This document shows positions 1-10,567 of a stretch of DNA of 64,000 nucleotides, one piece after another. Position 1 is the first letter of the stretch. Every line of letters begins with the position of its first letter. Source of the stretch: Punica granatum (taxonomy: Eukaryota > Streptophyta > Magnoliopsida > Myrtales > Lythraceae); the NCBI RefSeq assembly GCF_007655135.1, contig NC_045131.1:14926001-14990000 (forward strand), given 5' to 3'. Both the position numbers and the translations under genes were made by a program. The notes beneath the pieces are model-generated. The model worked only from the letters and a program-made list of their open reading frames with translations. It was not told where the DNA came from and did not search any database.

Positions 1-537
1 TTTAAAAAAACCCTTATTAATAAACTTATAAACAAAAATTATTGTTCCTTTGAGGTCTTAGAGAGTTAACACGATTCAGAGCCCAAGAACCTCAGCGTGG
101 AGGTTCTAGGATACCTCAGGTTATAGCAATCATACTCTTAATTTAAAATCTCAGTGAATCCTCTTCAACCCGAGAACCTAGCCGAAAATCTATCCTAGCT
201 ACAGTGTGGATGTTCAATGATCCCTCACGTCCTAGGAGAAAAGAAGCAGTAGCAGCATATTTAGAAAGGAATAATGCAAGCAAGACCAAAAAAAATAAAA
301 AGGTCAAACAAAAGCATTTCCAGTGAGTAACACTATCATCCCGAGACTATAATTGCTCACTACCCATACAGAAGAAGACTATAGTCTATGTATGTAGTAA
401 GATTGACTTGAGATGTGATTACCACCATTGTTAAATGCAATAATTACTCTAAAATTATAGAAAAAGGAAATAATCATCAAAATTGGAAGAATTTCAACTA
501 TAAAACAATTAATTGACATATAGACTGAAGGATAACC
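1..537. other. Probable intron or downstream part of left-edge gene
   Basis: No open frame with good splice sites was found here. The gene to the right is on the minus strand and its second coding exon ends in a clear GT donor at 801-806. This stretch is therefore most simply intron sequence, with the remaining exons to the left of the window. That placement is inference. Confidence 0.35.
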
Positions 538-560
538 GGGGGGGGGGGGGGGGGGGGGGG
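538..560. repeat. Homopolymer run of 23 G
   Basis: An uninterrupted G tract, read directly. It lies in the probable intron downstream of exon 2 of the left-edge gene, so the gene's sense strand carries poly-C. Runs this long are rare in AT-rich plant DNA, can form four-stranded structures, and are error-prone in sequencing, so the exact count is uncertain. Confidence 0.9.
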
Positions 561-806
561 AAGAATTGATCACCAGCTACTACCACTAGGACCTTATAGT
601 CATAGACAATTACTCGCATAAGTGTCATTGAACCATTCAAAATTACCCTAATTTCATTATTATTGTTTAAACTTCAAAATACTTATTGAAAGTTTTTATA
701 GTTCTTAAGCAGAAAATTATTCTTCTTAACATGTGAATAATCATAAGAAATAATTATAAAATATGAAAGGAAGCCATGCAACATACATGATAGAACGATA
801 GCTTAC

Positions 807-986
807 CTGGTGAAGCAGAATATGATTTTTCCGTGCATTTTGATGCTTCCACCATCTTCAAGTCGACCAACCCAGACCTACCTCCTCTCTGCCCATCTCT
901 CAGGTTCCCCTCATCAAAACTTTTATCAGAAAGAGACACTTCAGGAGGAGCTTTCAATTTCATCTCTGGCATGTTGTCGCCATTGA
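807..986 (-). CDS. Coding exon 2 of plant protein of unknown function (partial gene)
   Basis: Second visible coding exon of the left-edge gene. The acceptor is AG at plus-strand 987-988 behind a TTCTGCTGTCAG tract; the donor is GTAAGC at 801-806. The exon is 180 nt, phase 1 at both ends. Joined to exon 1 it reads ...KENA-V-NGDNMPEM... and continues without stops to ...SYSASP. The segment is rich in Ser, Lys and acidic residues, with no membrane segment and no recognisable catalytic motif. The open frame continues past the donor for a while, but the consensus donor and matching phase favour splicing. Downstream exons should lie left of the window. I do not recognise a named domain in this piece. 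Confidence 0.6.
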
Positions 987-1276
987 CTGACAGCAGAAGT
1001 TCACAAAAACTTAGGGGAAAAAATTAACAAAAGAACTCACTGCCCTCCAACTGATTCGGAAGTCCAGCAGTTTTCCGTTTTTCTCCTTTTTAAGAATATG
1101 AAAAATAAAAAGAAAAGATAAAATCATGCTTAATTGCACTTCACAAGGCATGTTGGATTATTAACAAATTGGCAGTCTCATCTTTGATATTTTATTTCCC
1201 TATAACAGAAAATCAGAATGTGTGCTCGGTATTTTAGAATTAAAGAGAAGCACCCAAAAACATGAATTGCACTTAC

Positions 1277-1685
1277 CTGCGTTTTCCTTGTCACTCGAAT
1301 TATGTACCGTTGTAAAACCAATCTTCGCATCAACTATCTCCTCTAATTCCATCAAATTCGGCTCACTAACCGGTTCAATGAGACATTCCATACCCGCCGT
1401 ATTACTGGGCCTTGCGCCCCATGTAAGAGCTGGTTTCCCATCTGAAAAGCTGCAGTCAGCGCATTTAAGACTCAAACCTTTGTGTGGAGACCACACAAGT
1501 TCCGTCAATGGGTTGGTGGCGACAAATGTCATGTGCACACTTGATCCTGCATTTGCACCTGCACTGGGATCGATGTTCAATGCCTCTCTCTGATTGTATT
1601 GGTCAGAATAATCGAGAGAGAGTCCTAAATCAGTCACAGGTTCTATCTTATCATCCTCCAAGTTCATCTTCATCTTAACTGACAT
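1277..1685 (-). CDS. Coding exon 1 of plant protein of unknown function (partial gene)
   Basis: First coding exon: 136 codons plus one base, ending at a consensus GTAAGT donor (1271-1276). The start at 1685 is the first ATG (MSVKMKMNLEDD); Met5 or Met7 could also serve. Residues 18-25 (TDLGLSLD) hold an LxLxL-type motif of the kind seen in EAR repression motifs, though one short match proves nothing. Further on come a PLTELVWSPHKG block and a cysteine pair (KCADC), then an acidic ELEEIVDAKIG segment. The blocky composition suggests a conserved plant nuclear or regulatory protein; I have an impression of similar N-termini in uncharacterised plant proteins but cannot name the family. A likely untranslated exon lies about 1.6 kb upstream (3294-3560). 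Confidence 0.7.
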
Positions 1686-3293
1686 TTACAAGCAAGTCCT
1701 GGAAGGTCATAAAAAGAAAAAATCTTCAGCAAAACATTCGTAAAGCATCAAGGAAAGACCATCTTCTACAATCCCAACTCCGGGGAGAAATTGGCAAGCC
1801 TGAAAATAGTTTGGCTAACAGCTTGTCATAAAAGGTTTTGTAGTTTTAATAATTGATCATCCTTCCAATCCCTAACCTTATTCTTAATCCTTATGTTCGA
1901 TTACCTATTCAAATTAGAGGTTTATAATATTAATCCTTTAGCACAAACAAGCAAAACCAATAAACAAAACCGTGATTTCAGTATGGAAAGCTGTGCAGTT
2001 CAAATGAGAAAGTTTTTTCTAACTCATCTATTCAAAGAAGAGAAAATCTGAGCTAAAGTGGGATTGAGAATAATAATGAAAATAGAACACAAATAAGCAT
2101 AGAACCTTAACCAAACTTCTAAGATAATTTGGCTTTGAACTTGCCCTAAGTAGAGATTAAGTTGGGCTCAAAGCTCAGTATGCTATTAGATCATGAGCCC
2201 ACATATCTCTATCATTCATCCACCCTTCTATCTTGATCTGGAAAAGGAGGCTGTAGTTGTAACTATACCACTAAATGGGTACCCAATAGATTGTCCCAAT
2301 TGCAAACATTCCTAACATACGCACGTAAAGGGCACCAAATTAGTCTACTCTGATAGGGTTAAAATTTATTCAACACTTACAAACATGCTTAGCAAATACC
2401 GAAGGAAACAAATCCAAACATATAAACTACATGATAAAATAAGTAAACTAATCGATGGCCATGCAGCTGATTTCATACCAAAATAACAGGGATGCACAAT
2501 CAGATCAAAAGGCGAGCACCAATCAATGCTAAGCGGCTATATAAAGATCAGCAAGTGCACCTCCAAACCCAAATTCCTTTTTCACTGTATCATTAAAGTA
2601 AATTGCCCCTTTGGAGACGTGAAGAGCAATGAATGCCGCCTATCATAGAAAAATTGAAGATGCAATTGCAGAGAGGAAACATAGATTACACAAAAAACAA
2701 AAAGACTTCTATATGGTCCGAAAATTCATTTCATCGACAAAACTTCACAACGTAATCACACAACCCAGTTGTCCATATATCCAGAAGAGCAGATTCAGAC
2801 ATAAATCAGCGAGAAATTACAGGACCAAACAACCGATGTTTTAGCTTTTTACAAGCTATTCACTGTGCAGAATGAGGGCTATCCCCTGGTTATTTTCCAG
2901 GGTATCAAAAAGAAAAAAAAATTAATAGTAGCAACAAGCAAAATTCTAAAGGACTTATGTGATTCACTTGACAAAACTAAATGCAAGAGAATTATAAATT
3001 TGTTGTCTTCCAAATAATTAACAAATAAAGAACACATGATTAAAGAATTCAAGAGAATTGGCAGCATACAAATATGAGTGAACTGAAATTTGGGGAACAA
3101 AAGAAGAGACTTGCCATCAATCAACACATGCAAGTTTCAACTGATTAAAAGTTTTCAATCCCCCAAGAGACAAATCAACATAATTCATCATCATAACACT
3201 TCTCAATCAGTACATACAATCTCCAGAGATTCAGCACAATCTGACAGAAGCCCAACTGAGGAAGAGCAGAATTAGAGATAAGACCCATCTTAC
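1686..3293 (-). other. Probable intron in the 5' untranslated region of the left-edge gene
   Basis: On the minus strand a clean donor (GAG|GTAAGA, plus-strand 3288-3293) is followed by about 1.6 kb of non-coding AT-rich DNA. A pyrimidine-poor but possible acceptor (TGTCAG) sits just before or at the start codon near 1676-1690. Short open frames inside (for example 2629-2844 plus) have random composition. Long leader introns are common in plant regulatory genes. The structure is inferred from splice-site reading only. Confidence 0.4.
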
Positions 3294-3484
3294 CTCTCGT
3301 CCAACATTTCTTGAAACTCCGCACAATTCACCGCGAAAAACACCTCAATTTCCCAAGAAAAAATAACTTCATCAAGAACCCAATAATTCTGGGGAGAGAG
3401 GGTTTCCGCTTAGAGACAAGACACCGGCTGTGGCATGCGTCCAAGCAACAACAGTCACAAGAAGAAGAGGAGGACGCGAAGCTC

Positions 3485-3519
<35 letters not shown>

Positions 3520-3560
3520 TATCAGACACAGACTGTCTGCCCCCATTTTTTTTTTTGGTG
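3294..3560 (-). promoter_or_regulatory. Probable untranslated first exon and core promoter of left-edge gene
   Basis: This minus-strand stretch carries a long GA tract (the complement of the CT run at 3487-3516), typical of plant 5' leaders, and ends at a consensus GTAAGA donor. No long coding frame with sensible composition is present; open frames here are artefacts of the dinucleotide repeat. The transcription start cannot be fixed by eye; I place it near 3550 and the promoter just beyond, toward 3700. Confidence 0.4.
3487..3516. repeat. (CT)15 microsatellite
   Basis: Fifteen perfect CT repeats, reading as GA on the sense strand of the left-edge gene, inside its probable leader. GA/CT tracts in plant leaders and promoters can bind GAGA-binding (BBR/BPC) proteins, so this is a candidate regulatory site as well as a length-variable marker. 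Confidence 0.9.
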
Positions 3561-3689
3561 CCCGGAGATTCTGGGGTATGAGGTACAAGACCTGCCACGT
3601 GGACGCCGTCTGGACTAATAATTCCTTGTCAAACCCCAACTTCCTAAGGACAACTTGATCAAGATTCAAGGTCACCGATTCCACTCTCG

Positions 3690-4556
3690 TTCGCTCTTTG
3701 CATGTCTTGTGTTATTGTCAATTGAAGATAATATTGTTTTTCACTTTGTTTTTTTCGTAAAAATAGAATGAAAATGAAAATTCATTTTATTAATATAATT
3801 TATATAAAAAAAAACCAATGTCCGAAATAAAATTGTAGCGTCACATAAACCTTTTCTTGATACCTTCAGTTGGTAGTTGATTTCAACTTCGTGGTCTTAT
3901 TACATAATTAATTATTATTTTATTCATAAAGGTGAAAAGCTTTTCACGATATGAATAATTTCAAAAATTTTCTTAAAAAAAAATTCCGGATAACATATAA
4001 ATACTGAAATAATCTTTAAAAAAAGTCCTCTAACTAGATCAAAATACTTTTTCCATAAATGTCTGAATAAGTTAAGTTTTGTCAATATTTTTATATATTG
4101 GCACCATGCATGGAGGTGCACGTTGTTAGAATTAAAGATGGATCTTTTTATGAATTACCTTCAAAGGAACGGAAAAAGAAAAGTCTATCTTTTTATATGT
4201 TTATTTATTCTTATTCTTATTATTTAATACTACTAATTTATTGGCTGCATTATATTAATTATGATACGGATGGCAGCTTTTTGACGGTCAAGAGACAAGA
4301 GAAGCAAAAGGAAGATGTCCACTTGTGATCAGGTTAATATACTTTAATATGATGAAGATTATGATCATGATTAGGCTAATTAGATTAATAATTATTGTTA
4401 ATTACTATTCTGATCGAGGTCGTACTAATCAAATATTTAATTAATTTGTTAAGCCCATGTGATGTGACGACAGAGGAAAGGTAATTTAAAAGGAAGACTT
4501 CATGACCACATTGATATTGAATTATCAAAATCAACACAGTAACAACTGTATCGAAT
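3690..4556. other. Intergenic, AT-rich, nothing recognised
   Basis: No coding frame with plausible composition, no terminal repeats and no structured RNA was seen. Short open frames (for example 3924-4121 minus, 4098-4328 plus) are rich in Phe, Tyr, Ile and Lys, as expected from AT-rich noise. Confidence 0.5.
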
Positions 4557-4790
4557 TAGGTTGCGTTTGGTTTCATAGTAGGATTTTAAAATCAGATTTT
4601 GATTTTGATTTTGAGTGGAATAAATGGGGTCCACCCTTTAACTTTGTATGAGTTATGTTGTTTTGTTGTGGAAAAAAGTGGTATAAATGGGGTCCACTCT
4701 GTGACTTTGTATGAATTATTTTGTTTTGTAGTGAGTAGAGTTAAGTTAGAATTGTGATTCTAAAATTATATCCACAATCCAAACAACTTG
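4557..4790. mobile_element. Tourist-like MITE
   Basis: Begins GTTGCGTTTGGTTTC and ends in AATCCAAACAACTTG, giving imperfect inverted termini of the TTTGG type. The interior holds TTTTGATTTTGA and GTGAGTAGAGTTAAG motifs shared with similar elements near 12.0, 18.9, 33.2, 33.5, 34.3 and 52.7 kb. It is short and non-coding. The target duplication is not clear. Confidence 0.5.
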
Positions 4791-5045
4791 AAGCTTCCCA
4801 ATTTGGTTCATATCGATGATACTTTCCAATCCCGTTAATTTGTCACGTTTTCTATGATACGTACTAAATAATGATTTTAATTCTATCACAATGTCATTGA
4901 AGATATTCACCCAAAAAAAAAAAGACAATGCCATTGAAGATATTATTTTGTTAATTTGTTAATGATGGGACCATCTAAATATTCTGACACGTGCTGATTG
5001 AATACACTAGAATGTGCTATTTTCCTTATATAGGTTTGATAAATT

Positions 5046-5262
5046 AAAAACCATCTATAATTGATTTTCCGTTAGTAATGAGGATTACTTGTAAATGATT
5101 CACGTGCTCTAAACCATCTGTAATCAATTTTTCCTTAGTAATGAGAATTACTTAATTAAAAAATATACACGTGCTCTAAACCGTCTGTATAATTAATTTT
5201 CCGTTAGTAACGAGGATTACTTGAAATAAGATGTACGTGCTTTAAAACCATCTTTAATTAAT
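5046..5262. repeat. Tandem repeat, about 65-bp unit, 3.3 copies
   Basis: The motif CCATCT...TTTTCCGTTAGTAATGAG...CACGTGCTCTAAA recurs with starts at about 5051, 5114, 5181 and 5248 (spacing 63, 67 and 67). The copies have diverged by several substitutions. Two copies carry a perfect CACGTG (G-box core) and a third a near match (TACGTG). Confidence 0.75.
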
Positions 5263-6052
5263 TAATATAATTTAGATGATGATATTTCATAAATGCATTC
5301 GTTTTTTTATCCCGTCTATATCATATAATTTATAAGTTTTTGATAAAGAGGTCAACTTGTTTTCAAATAAATTCAGTATTATAATTCAAAATAACGTTAA
5401 AAATGATTTCATTCTCTAACATAACTTTATTGTAAAACTTTTTTTCTTTTACCCGCTGTCCAATTTAGGTAAATATTTTGCAAAGAAAAGAGAAAAGCAA
5501 AGCTAATATTTTGGCCTGCAAATTATTTTCTTTTGTCGGTGAATTGCAAATACTAATTTTGAGTAAACTATTTCTTTTTCGAGAAACGATAATGAGATCC
5601 TTTAGATATCCAAGCGGATATATTAATTCACTGCAAAAGTGAATATATAGAAAAATATCCAAGTAAAAATTACAAAAAAAAATATATTGGTTAACCTACC
5701 ATAAATTATAAAGGAAAATAAATATGAAAATCACGTCGAGTAAAAATAATACAATTATAGCTAGTCTTCCTAAAATCAATAATCTTGATGGACTTAACTT
5801 TCCTCCAACAATTTAAGTGAACTAATTTATTTCGGATGGATACGGAAAGTTTGGATTAAACAATAGTAATAATTATTTATATGATACATTTATTTTTCTT
5901 TTATGTTGGATAAATACATCTGTCCTTTTCAATATTCACTCGGTGAATCCCTGCGGCAATGCCGTCGGTTGTAAAAGGCGATGTGATGGACGATTTGGGA
6001 TGATAATTTCAAAATCATCCAGTTACATGGATCAAGAAAATATGTCTATCTT
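5263..6052. other. Intergenic, AT-rich, nothing recognised
   Basis: No gene, RNA or clear repeat structure was seen between the tandem repeat and the gypsy element. Confidence 0.5.
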
Positions 6053-6641
6053 TGATGCGATCACGAACCAGAACTTGATAAGAAAGAAGGGTGGAGGGTA
6101 GAACCAACAAAACTCACTCGATAAGATGACTCGCCACGAGTAAGAAAAGTCGGGTTGATTCGCCACGCTCAAGGATAAACGATAAGAATCGGGGTTTTCG
6201 CCACTAAACAAGAGACTTGTTTAGATAAGAAAATAAAGGAAACGCTCTAAGCAATTTCATTCAAATATTCATCCAATTCGTCTGTCTCTTCCATTACAAT
6301 AGGTGCATATTTATATAGATGGAAGACACCTCCCTTGATTCTAGAATAGGAAACTGACATCAAATATTTTCCAGATTACTTTCCTAAAATAGAATAAGGA
6401 AATAATCTGAAATAGGAAACTTAAGATTACTGACTCAAGCTAATATAGGAAATAATATCTAATTAAGGGAAACTATATCATAGCTATAGGAAACTTAATA
6501 TCTAATTAAGGGAAACTATATCATAGTAATATAGGAAACTTAATATCTAATTAAGCCAAATTCTTGTTCTTAAGTCTTCTAGAATACGCGTTTGGACTCA
6601 AAAATTCGAATACATGTTGGGCTGCAATCTGAAGCACATCA
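6053..6641 (-). repeat. LTR of gypsy element (3' LTR in element orientation)
   Basis: 589 bp, TG...CA, nearly identical to the copy at 7760-8347. Because the element reads leftwards, this is its downstream LTR. A purine tract lies immediately inside it. Confidence 0.9.
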
Positions 6642-6650
6642 TTCCCTCTC
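6642..6650 (-). other. Polypurine tract
   Basis: On the minus strand GAGAGGGAA directly abuts the LTR. This is the expected position and composition for the plus-strand primer of reverse transcription. Confidence 0.6.
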
Positions 6651-6937
6651 GGTTGGAAAAAGACTCGACCTCGAGTCTTCGTCGATGTTCTCCTGGTCTT
6701 GATTTGTGCGTTTCACCGCTTCTTAACTTGCCACTTCAACAACATCTTTTCTTTGAGAACTCTTTCCAGTAATTCTGCATAAATTGACTGCTTTGTTTTT
6801 CTACGCCAACCAACTCGTTGCCTGAACTGTTGCTTCCTCGGTGGAGTCGTATACGCTTTGGCAAATTTTGCCTCGATTGGATGAAATACCATCGACGAAT
6901 CTTTAGTAGCAATTACTTCTTGAAGTTCCACTTGGCC

Positions 6938-7675
6938 TTAGTCTAAAAACAGTTTAGCCTGGACTTTCTCTTCAGAGTTTGAAATTAGTTCATCTTGAAT
7001 AATCTTGCCAATCGCTAAATCCTTCTCGACCAAAACATTATTATCTCGTGATGCTTGAGCTGCTTCATTCTTGGACTCCTCTTCTTCTTCTTTAAATTTG
7101 TCACCCTTCATAGAAGCTTCTTCAAGTTGTACTTTTTCCTCAACATCAACAATCGTCATAGGAAAAGCATTTGTTTTTCTATTCTTAAGAGGATAGGGAG
7201 GCTTCATGTATCCGTCTTCAAACTCATTGAGGCATTCTTCGTATCCCAAAGGAAAGAATCTGACCTTCAAGAGTTGTTTCATGTGCCTCCACGTAAATAC
7301 CAGATTCCTTCCATCTTGAAGACGATTATTTTCCAATTTCTCCCACCAAGTAGACGCTTTGCCCCTTAACCGATAAACAACTCTAACAACTCGACTTCCA
7401 TCATCGGGGATGCCGTAGTAGTCGAAGAATCGGTCAACATCTGAAATCCACGTGAAGAATTCCTCAGCACTCATGCTTCCGTTGAAAGTCGAGATTCTCT
7501 TTGGGGGATAATCCTTTTGCACCCATTGGTGTCTTCTTATTTCATCGGAACTCGCAATGGCTTGGATAATTCGCTCGAGCTGTGCTAAACCCTCATTTGT
7601 TCGTTGCAATGTGGGGAGCAGGTCTTGGTCAAAGGTAAGCCCTCTTGGAACTCGTTATGGGTGGTCCTTAGCCAT
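6938..7675 (-). pseudogene. Retrotransposon gag-like frame, interrupted
   Basis: The only coding remnant of the gypsy element. The reading frame contains the retrotransposon-gag core of plant Ty3/gypsy elements: a YRLRGKASTWWEKL block, then W-K-L-RF-P-Y spacing (LLKVRFFPLGYEE), preceded by a PKRISTFNGS...F-W...FF-Y segment. In the full-length family this nucleocapsid/capsid protein packages element RNA in cytoplasmic particles. The natural ATG appears to be at 7675, but codon 7 is TAA (7655-7657); the following frame is open to a TAA at 6938-6940. After that stop the same frame runs on for about 74 codons (to 6713) of basic sequence. No zinc knuckle is visible. Readthrough or non-coding status is equally possible. 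Confidence 0.75.
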
Positions 7676-7745
7676 TATCTCCGCATATTTAGCAAAATCC
7701 ACTCAATCACACGTGTTTCACTCGGCCAACAAGGATAGAACCTTC

Positions 7746-7757
7746 GCTCTGATACCA
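7746..7757 (-). other. Primer-binding site (initiator Met-tRNA type)
   Basis: On the minus strand TGGTATCAGAGC lies two bases inside the upstream LTR. It matches the standard plant retrotransposon primer-binding site complementary to the 3' end of initiator Met-tRNA. It fixes the element's orientation. Confidence 0.85.
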
Positions 7758-7759
7758 AA

Positions 7760-8347
7760 TGATGCGATCACGAACCAGAGCTTGATAAGAAAGAAGGGTG
7801 GATGGTAGAACCAACAAAACTCACTCGATAAGATGACTCGCCACGAGTAAGAAAAGTCGGGTTGATTCGCCACGCTCAAGGATGAACGATAAGAATCGGG
7901 GTTTTCGACACTAAACAAGGGACTTGTTTAGATAAGAAAATAAAGGAAACGCTCTAAGCAATTTCATTCAAATATTCATCCAATTCGTCTGTCTCTTCTA
8001 TTACAATAGGTGCATATTTATATAGATGGAAGACACCTCCCTTGATTCTAGAATAGGAAACTGACATCAAATATTTTCCAGATTACTTTCCTAAAATAGA
8101 ATAAGGAAATAATCTGAAATAGGAAACTTAAGATTACTGACTCAAGCTAATATAGGAAATAATATCTAATTAAGGGAAACTGTATCATAGCTATAGGAAC
8201 TTAATAACTAATTAAGGGAAACTATATCATAGTAATATAGGAAACTTAATATCTAATTAAGCCAAATTCTTGTTCTTGAGTCTTCTAGAATACACGTTTG
8301 GACTCGAAAATTCGAATACATGTTGGGCTGCAATATGAAGCACATCA
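7760..8347 (-). repeat. LTR of gypsy element (5' LTR in element orientation)
   Basis: 588 bp, nearly identical to 6053-6641. This LTR would contain the promoter of the element, reading leftwards. Confidence 0.9.
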
Positions 8348-8839
8348 GTCTTCGAGCCCAAAAAGATAATATAATTCTCTTATCTTCATTCAAAAAATAA
8401 TATTTTCGGTAACAAGAATGTCATATAGATCTAATACAATGATATGAATCCATATAAAATATTAAAAGTTGGGATGAAATATCTAAAGGTGCCACGCATG
8501 ATGAAGAAATATTCTCCTCGCATGAATTTTCATATAATTGCCAACAACAATTTGACAAGTGACAAAATGTCATGGTGCCTTCACACTTCTCCAAATCAAT
8601 ACCATTAAAAATGTAAAGATTACAACATAATCTTGAACATTCATTAAAAAAAAACTATAAATCATAGAGGAAAGTACTGTTTAGGAAGTTCTCCATCATC
8701 TGATAGAGGAGAAGGGATGGAATCATTGGGTTTTCTTCGTGTTCCCACAATAATTGATTTTTTTTCTTTTATTGTGATTCAATTGGTTTTACTACATCCT
8801 GAACTTACGCCTCCAGTTTATCTTGTAAGAGCTCATGCT
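8348..8839. other. Intergenic, nothing recognised
   Basis: No gene or clear element was seen. The interval separates two LTR-type elements. Confidence 0.5.
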
Positions 8840-9332
8840 AATATAATATACATTACGCTTATACAGACCTGGACCATATTCACTTAAAAGTTCAAACTGA
8901 TAAGTGTTGGTATCCAAGCCTTACATAAACTCATAGTTATTTTTTCATTTTTTCCATATGTAATTATAATTTTCAACACCCGCCCTCCGTGCAACGTTTG
9001 ACCTATTTCTGTTTACACATTATCACGTGCCCTTAAACACTCGCCATCAACAACTGACCTCAAGCCGAGCTTATCTTCCGTGCTCGGTTGAGAGGGGACT
9101 ACCACGAGACGATCTTTTGGCTGCTCTCGATATTAGGCCGACGTAGTGTGAGTTCACGTGGGTACACGGAAGCGTAACCTGTTCTGATACCATATTAAAT
9201 TTCTATTGGGCTTATACGAACCTGTGCCCATATCCACTTCAAAGCTCAAGCTGATAAGTGTTGGTACCCAAGTCTCATATAAACTTATGGTTATTCTTTC
9301 ATTTTTTCCACGTGGAATTATAATTCCGAACA
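8840..9332 (-). mobile_element. TRIM (terminal-repeat retrotransposon in miniature)
   Basis: Two direct repeats of about 140 bp (8840-8978 and 9193-9332) share long blocks such as AACTGATAAGTGTTGGTA and TTTCATTTTTTCCA. They flank only about 214 bp of non-coding DNA. In minus orientation the LTR starts TGTT(C/G). A primer-binding site TGGTATCAGAAC (9181-9192) directly abuts one LTR, and a purine tract (complement of 8979-8988) abuts the other. This size and layout fit TRIMs. The repeats differ at many sites and no clean target duplication remains, so the insertion is old. Confidence 0.8.
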
Positions 9333-9465
9333 ATCTCCCATTTCAGTGTCAACACAAATATTCGTTGGTCGTAGTTTTTATTTTCTTAATTCACGATTGT
9401 AACGGATTTCATATTTGCATATTTAAAAAAATATTAAAATAAGAAAATTGTTCGGGCCAATCACT

Positions 9466-9499
9466 TTAGCCTGCACTTATGCGCGGGCCCTTCATCTAG
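9466..9499 (+). other. Possible degenerate Helitron 3' end
   Basis: A GC-rich potential stem (GGGCC...GCGCGGGCCC) lies just before a terminal CTAG followed by T, in an otherwise AT-rich region. This resembles the CTRR end of plant Helitrons. No 5' end was paired with it, so the call is weak. Confidence 0.25.
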
Positions 9500-9564
9500 T
9501 TATAAATAAAGGGGCACATAAGTTTCACTTGTGATGATCGAACCAATAAACTCTTCGTTTCGGG

Positions 9565-10567
9565 TGGTGTCTTGTACTACTACACTAAGACCCTGTAAAA
9601 TCTGAAAATTTATACGGTGAAAATCAATTAATATGGATCAATTTTCATACACATAATGAATATTCAGAAAATTACAAATTCGACAAAACGAGTGAAAATC
9701 CTAATAAAATGCCATAGTTTCACTGCCATTCTGACCTGTAAAACAATTGAGAATTATTTTGGGGGTGTACTTGATGCTAAGTGAATAGCCACAACCTAAA
9801 CTAGCCGGATCATAGCACGGGTTCAATAATATTATATAATATCGTCGAGATATCTAGAACTCAGGTTGTCCATATGACCCTCTCTAGTTCCCGACCACAG
9901 TGATAACTTCATACTGGCAGCCTCTGTGCTTTAGGTAGAGCTTTCTTGCTGCTCAACTTACGACTGGTTCAGGGCCCCACATGACTCACCAACTCCCATC
10001 AATCTATATTACACAACTCAAAACCCCACTGCTCATATTCAAATACCATGATTGATCGTATAAAAGCACATGCATGATCCATGACACTGACATGATCATG
10101 ACAATACAGTTCTAATAAACTAATTATAATCACGATAAAAATACTGTATTAAAAATATATTACTCATATTGACAAGTCCCCCAATATCAAACATATATAA
10201 TAATAATAATAAAAACGAATGTCTTCTATTTCTAGAATTTTTCTCATAATTTTCCCTCAATTTTCTCCCTCAGCTTCTCAAGTTGTATCCCTGTAATGGT
10301 TTGGCTGTGAAAACGGAAATAGCCAAGAAGAGTTGACGAAAGGCTATTTAAAAGAGAAGACAAGGCGATGGAAGTAGATAACCAATTAAAGTTCAAAGAA
10401 TAAGCTTAACGAGAGGGGGACTAAAGCAATATGAAGACTATCTAGTATCTCAATGGAAACTAAAGTTATATAATTAATTACATTAAAAAATTGTAATTAA
10501 CAAATACTTCAAGAAAATATATATAAATATGAACATTCTAAGTTGAATAAAAATTTGGGATATTACA
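9565..10567 (-). repeat. Putative solo LTR, about 1 kb
   Basis: The right edge reads GGGATATTACA, i.e. TGTAATATCCC on the minus strand, the usual opening of a large group of plant gypsy LTRs. The left edge (TGTACTACTACACTAAGACCC) is the matching style of LTR end. The interior has the irregular promoter-like composition of LTRs and no coding frame. No second copy and no clear 5-bp target duplication were found, so solo-LTR status is inference. Confidence 0.35.

Larger units (their letters stand above)
6053..8347 (-). mobile_element. Internally deleted Ty3/gypsy-type LTR retrotransposon
   Basis: A complete 2.3-kb element in minus orientation. Two direct repeats of 589 and 588 bp start TGATGCGATCACG and end GAAGCACATCA (TG...CA), differing at roughly a dozen positions. 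The interior is only about 1.1 kb. It holds a primer-binding site matching plant initiator Met-tRNA, a purine tract and one gag-like frame. Protease, reverse transcriptase, RNase H and integrase are absent, so it could move only with help from another element. The flanks (ATCTT before, GTCTT after) agree at 4 of 5 bases and may be the target duplication. The small LTR divergence suggests a fairly recent insertion. Confidence 0.9.

Noticed and set aside
3311..3684. Overlapping open frames on both strands across the CT repeat
   Set aside because: They are produced by the dinucleotide run (Leu-Ser or Arg-Glu repeats) and lie in a probable leader; no domain.
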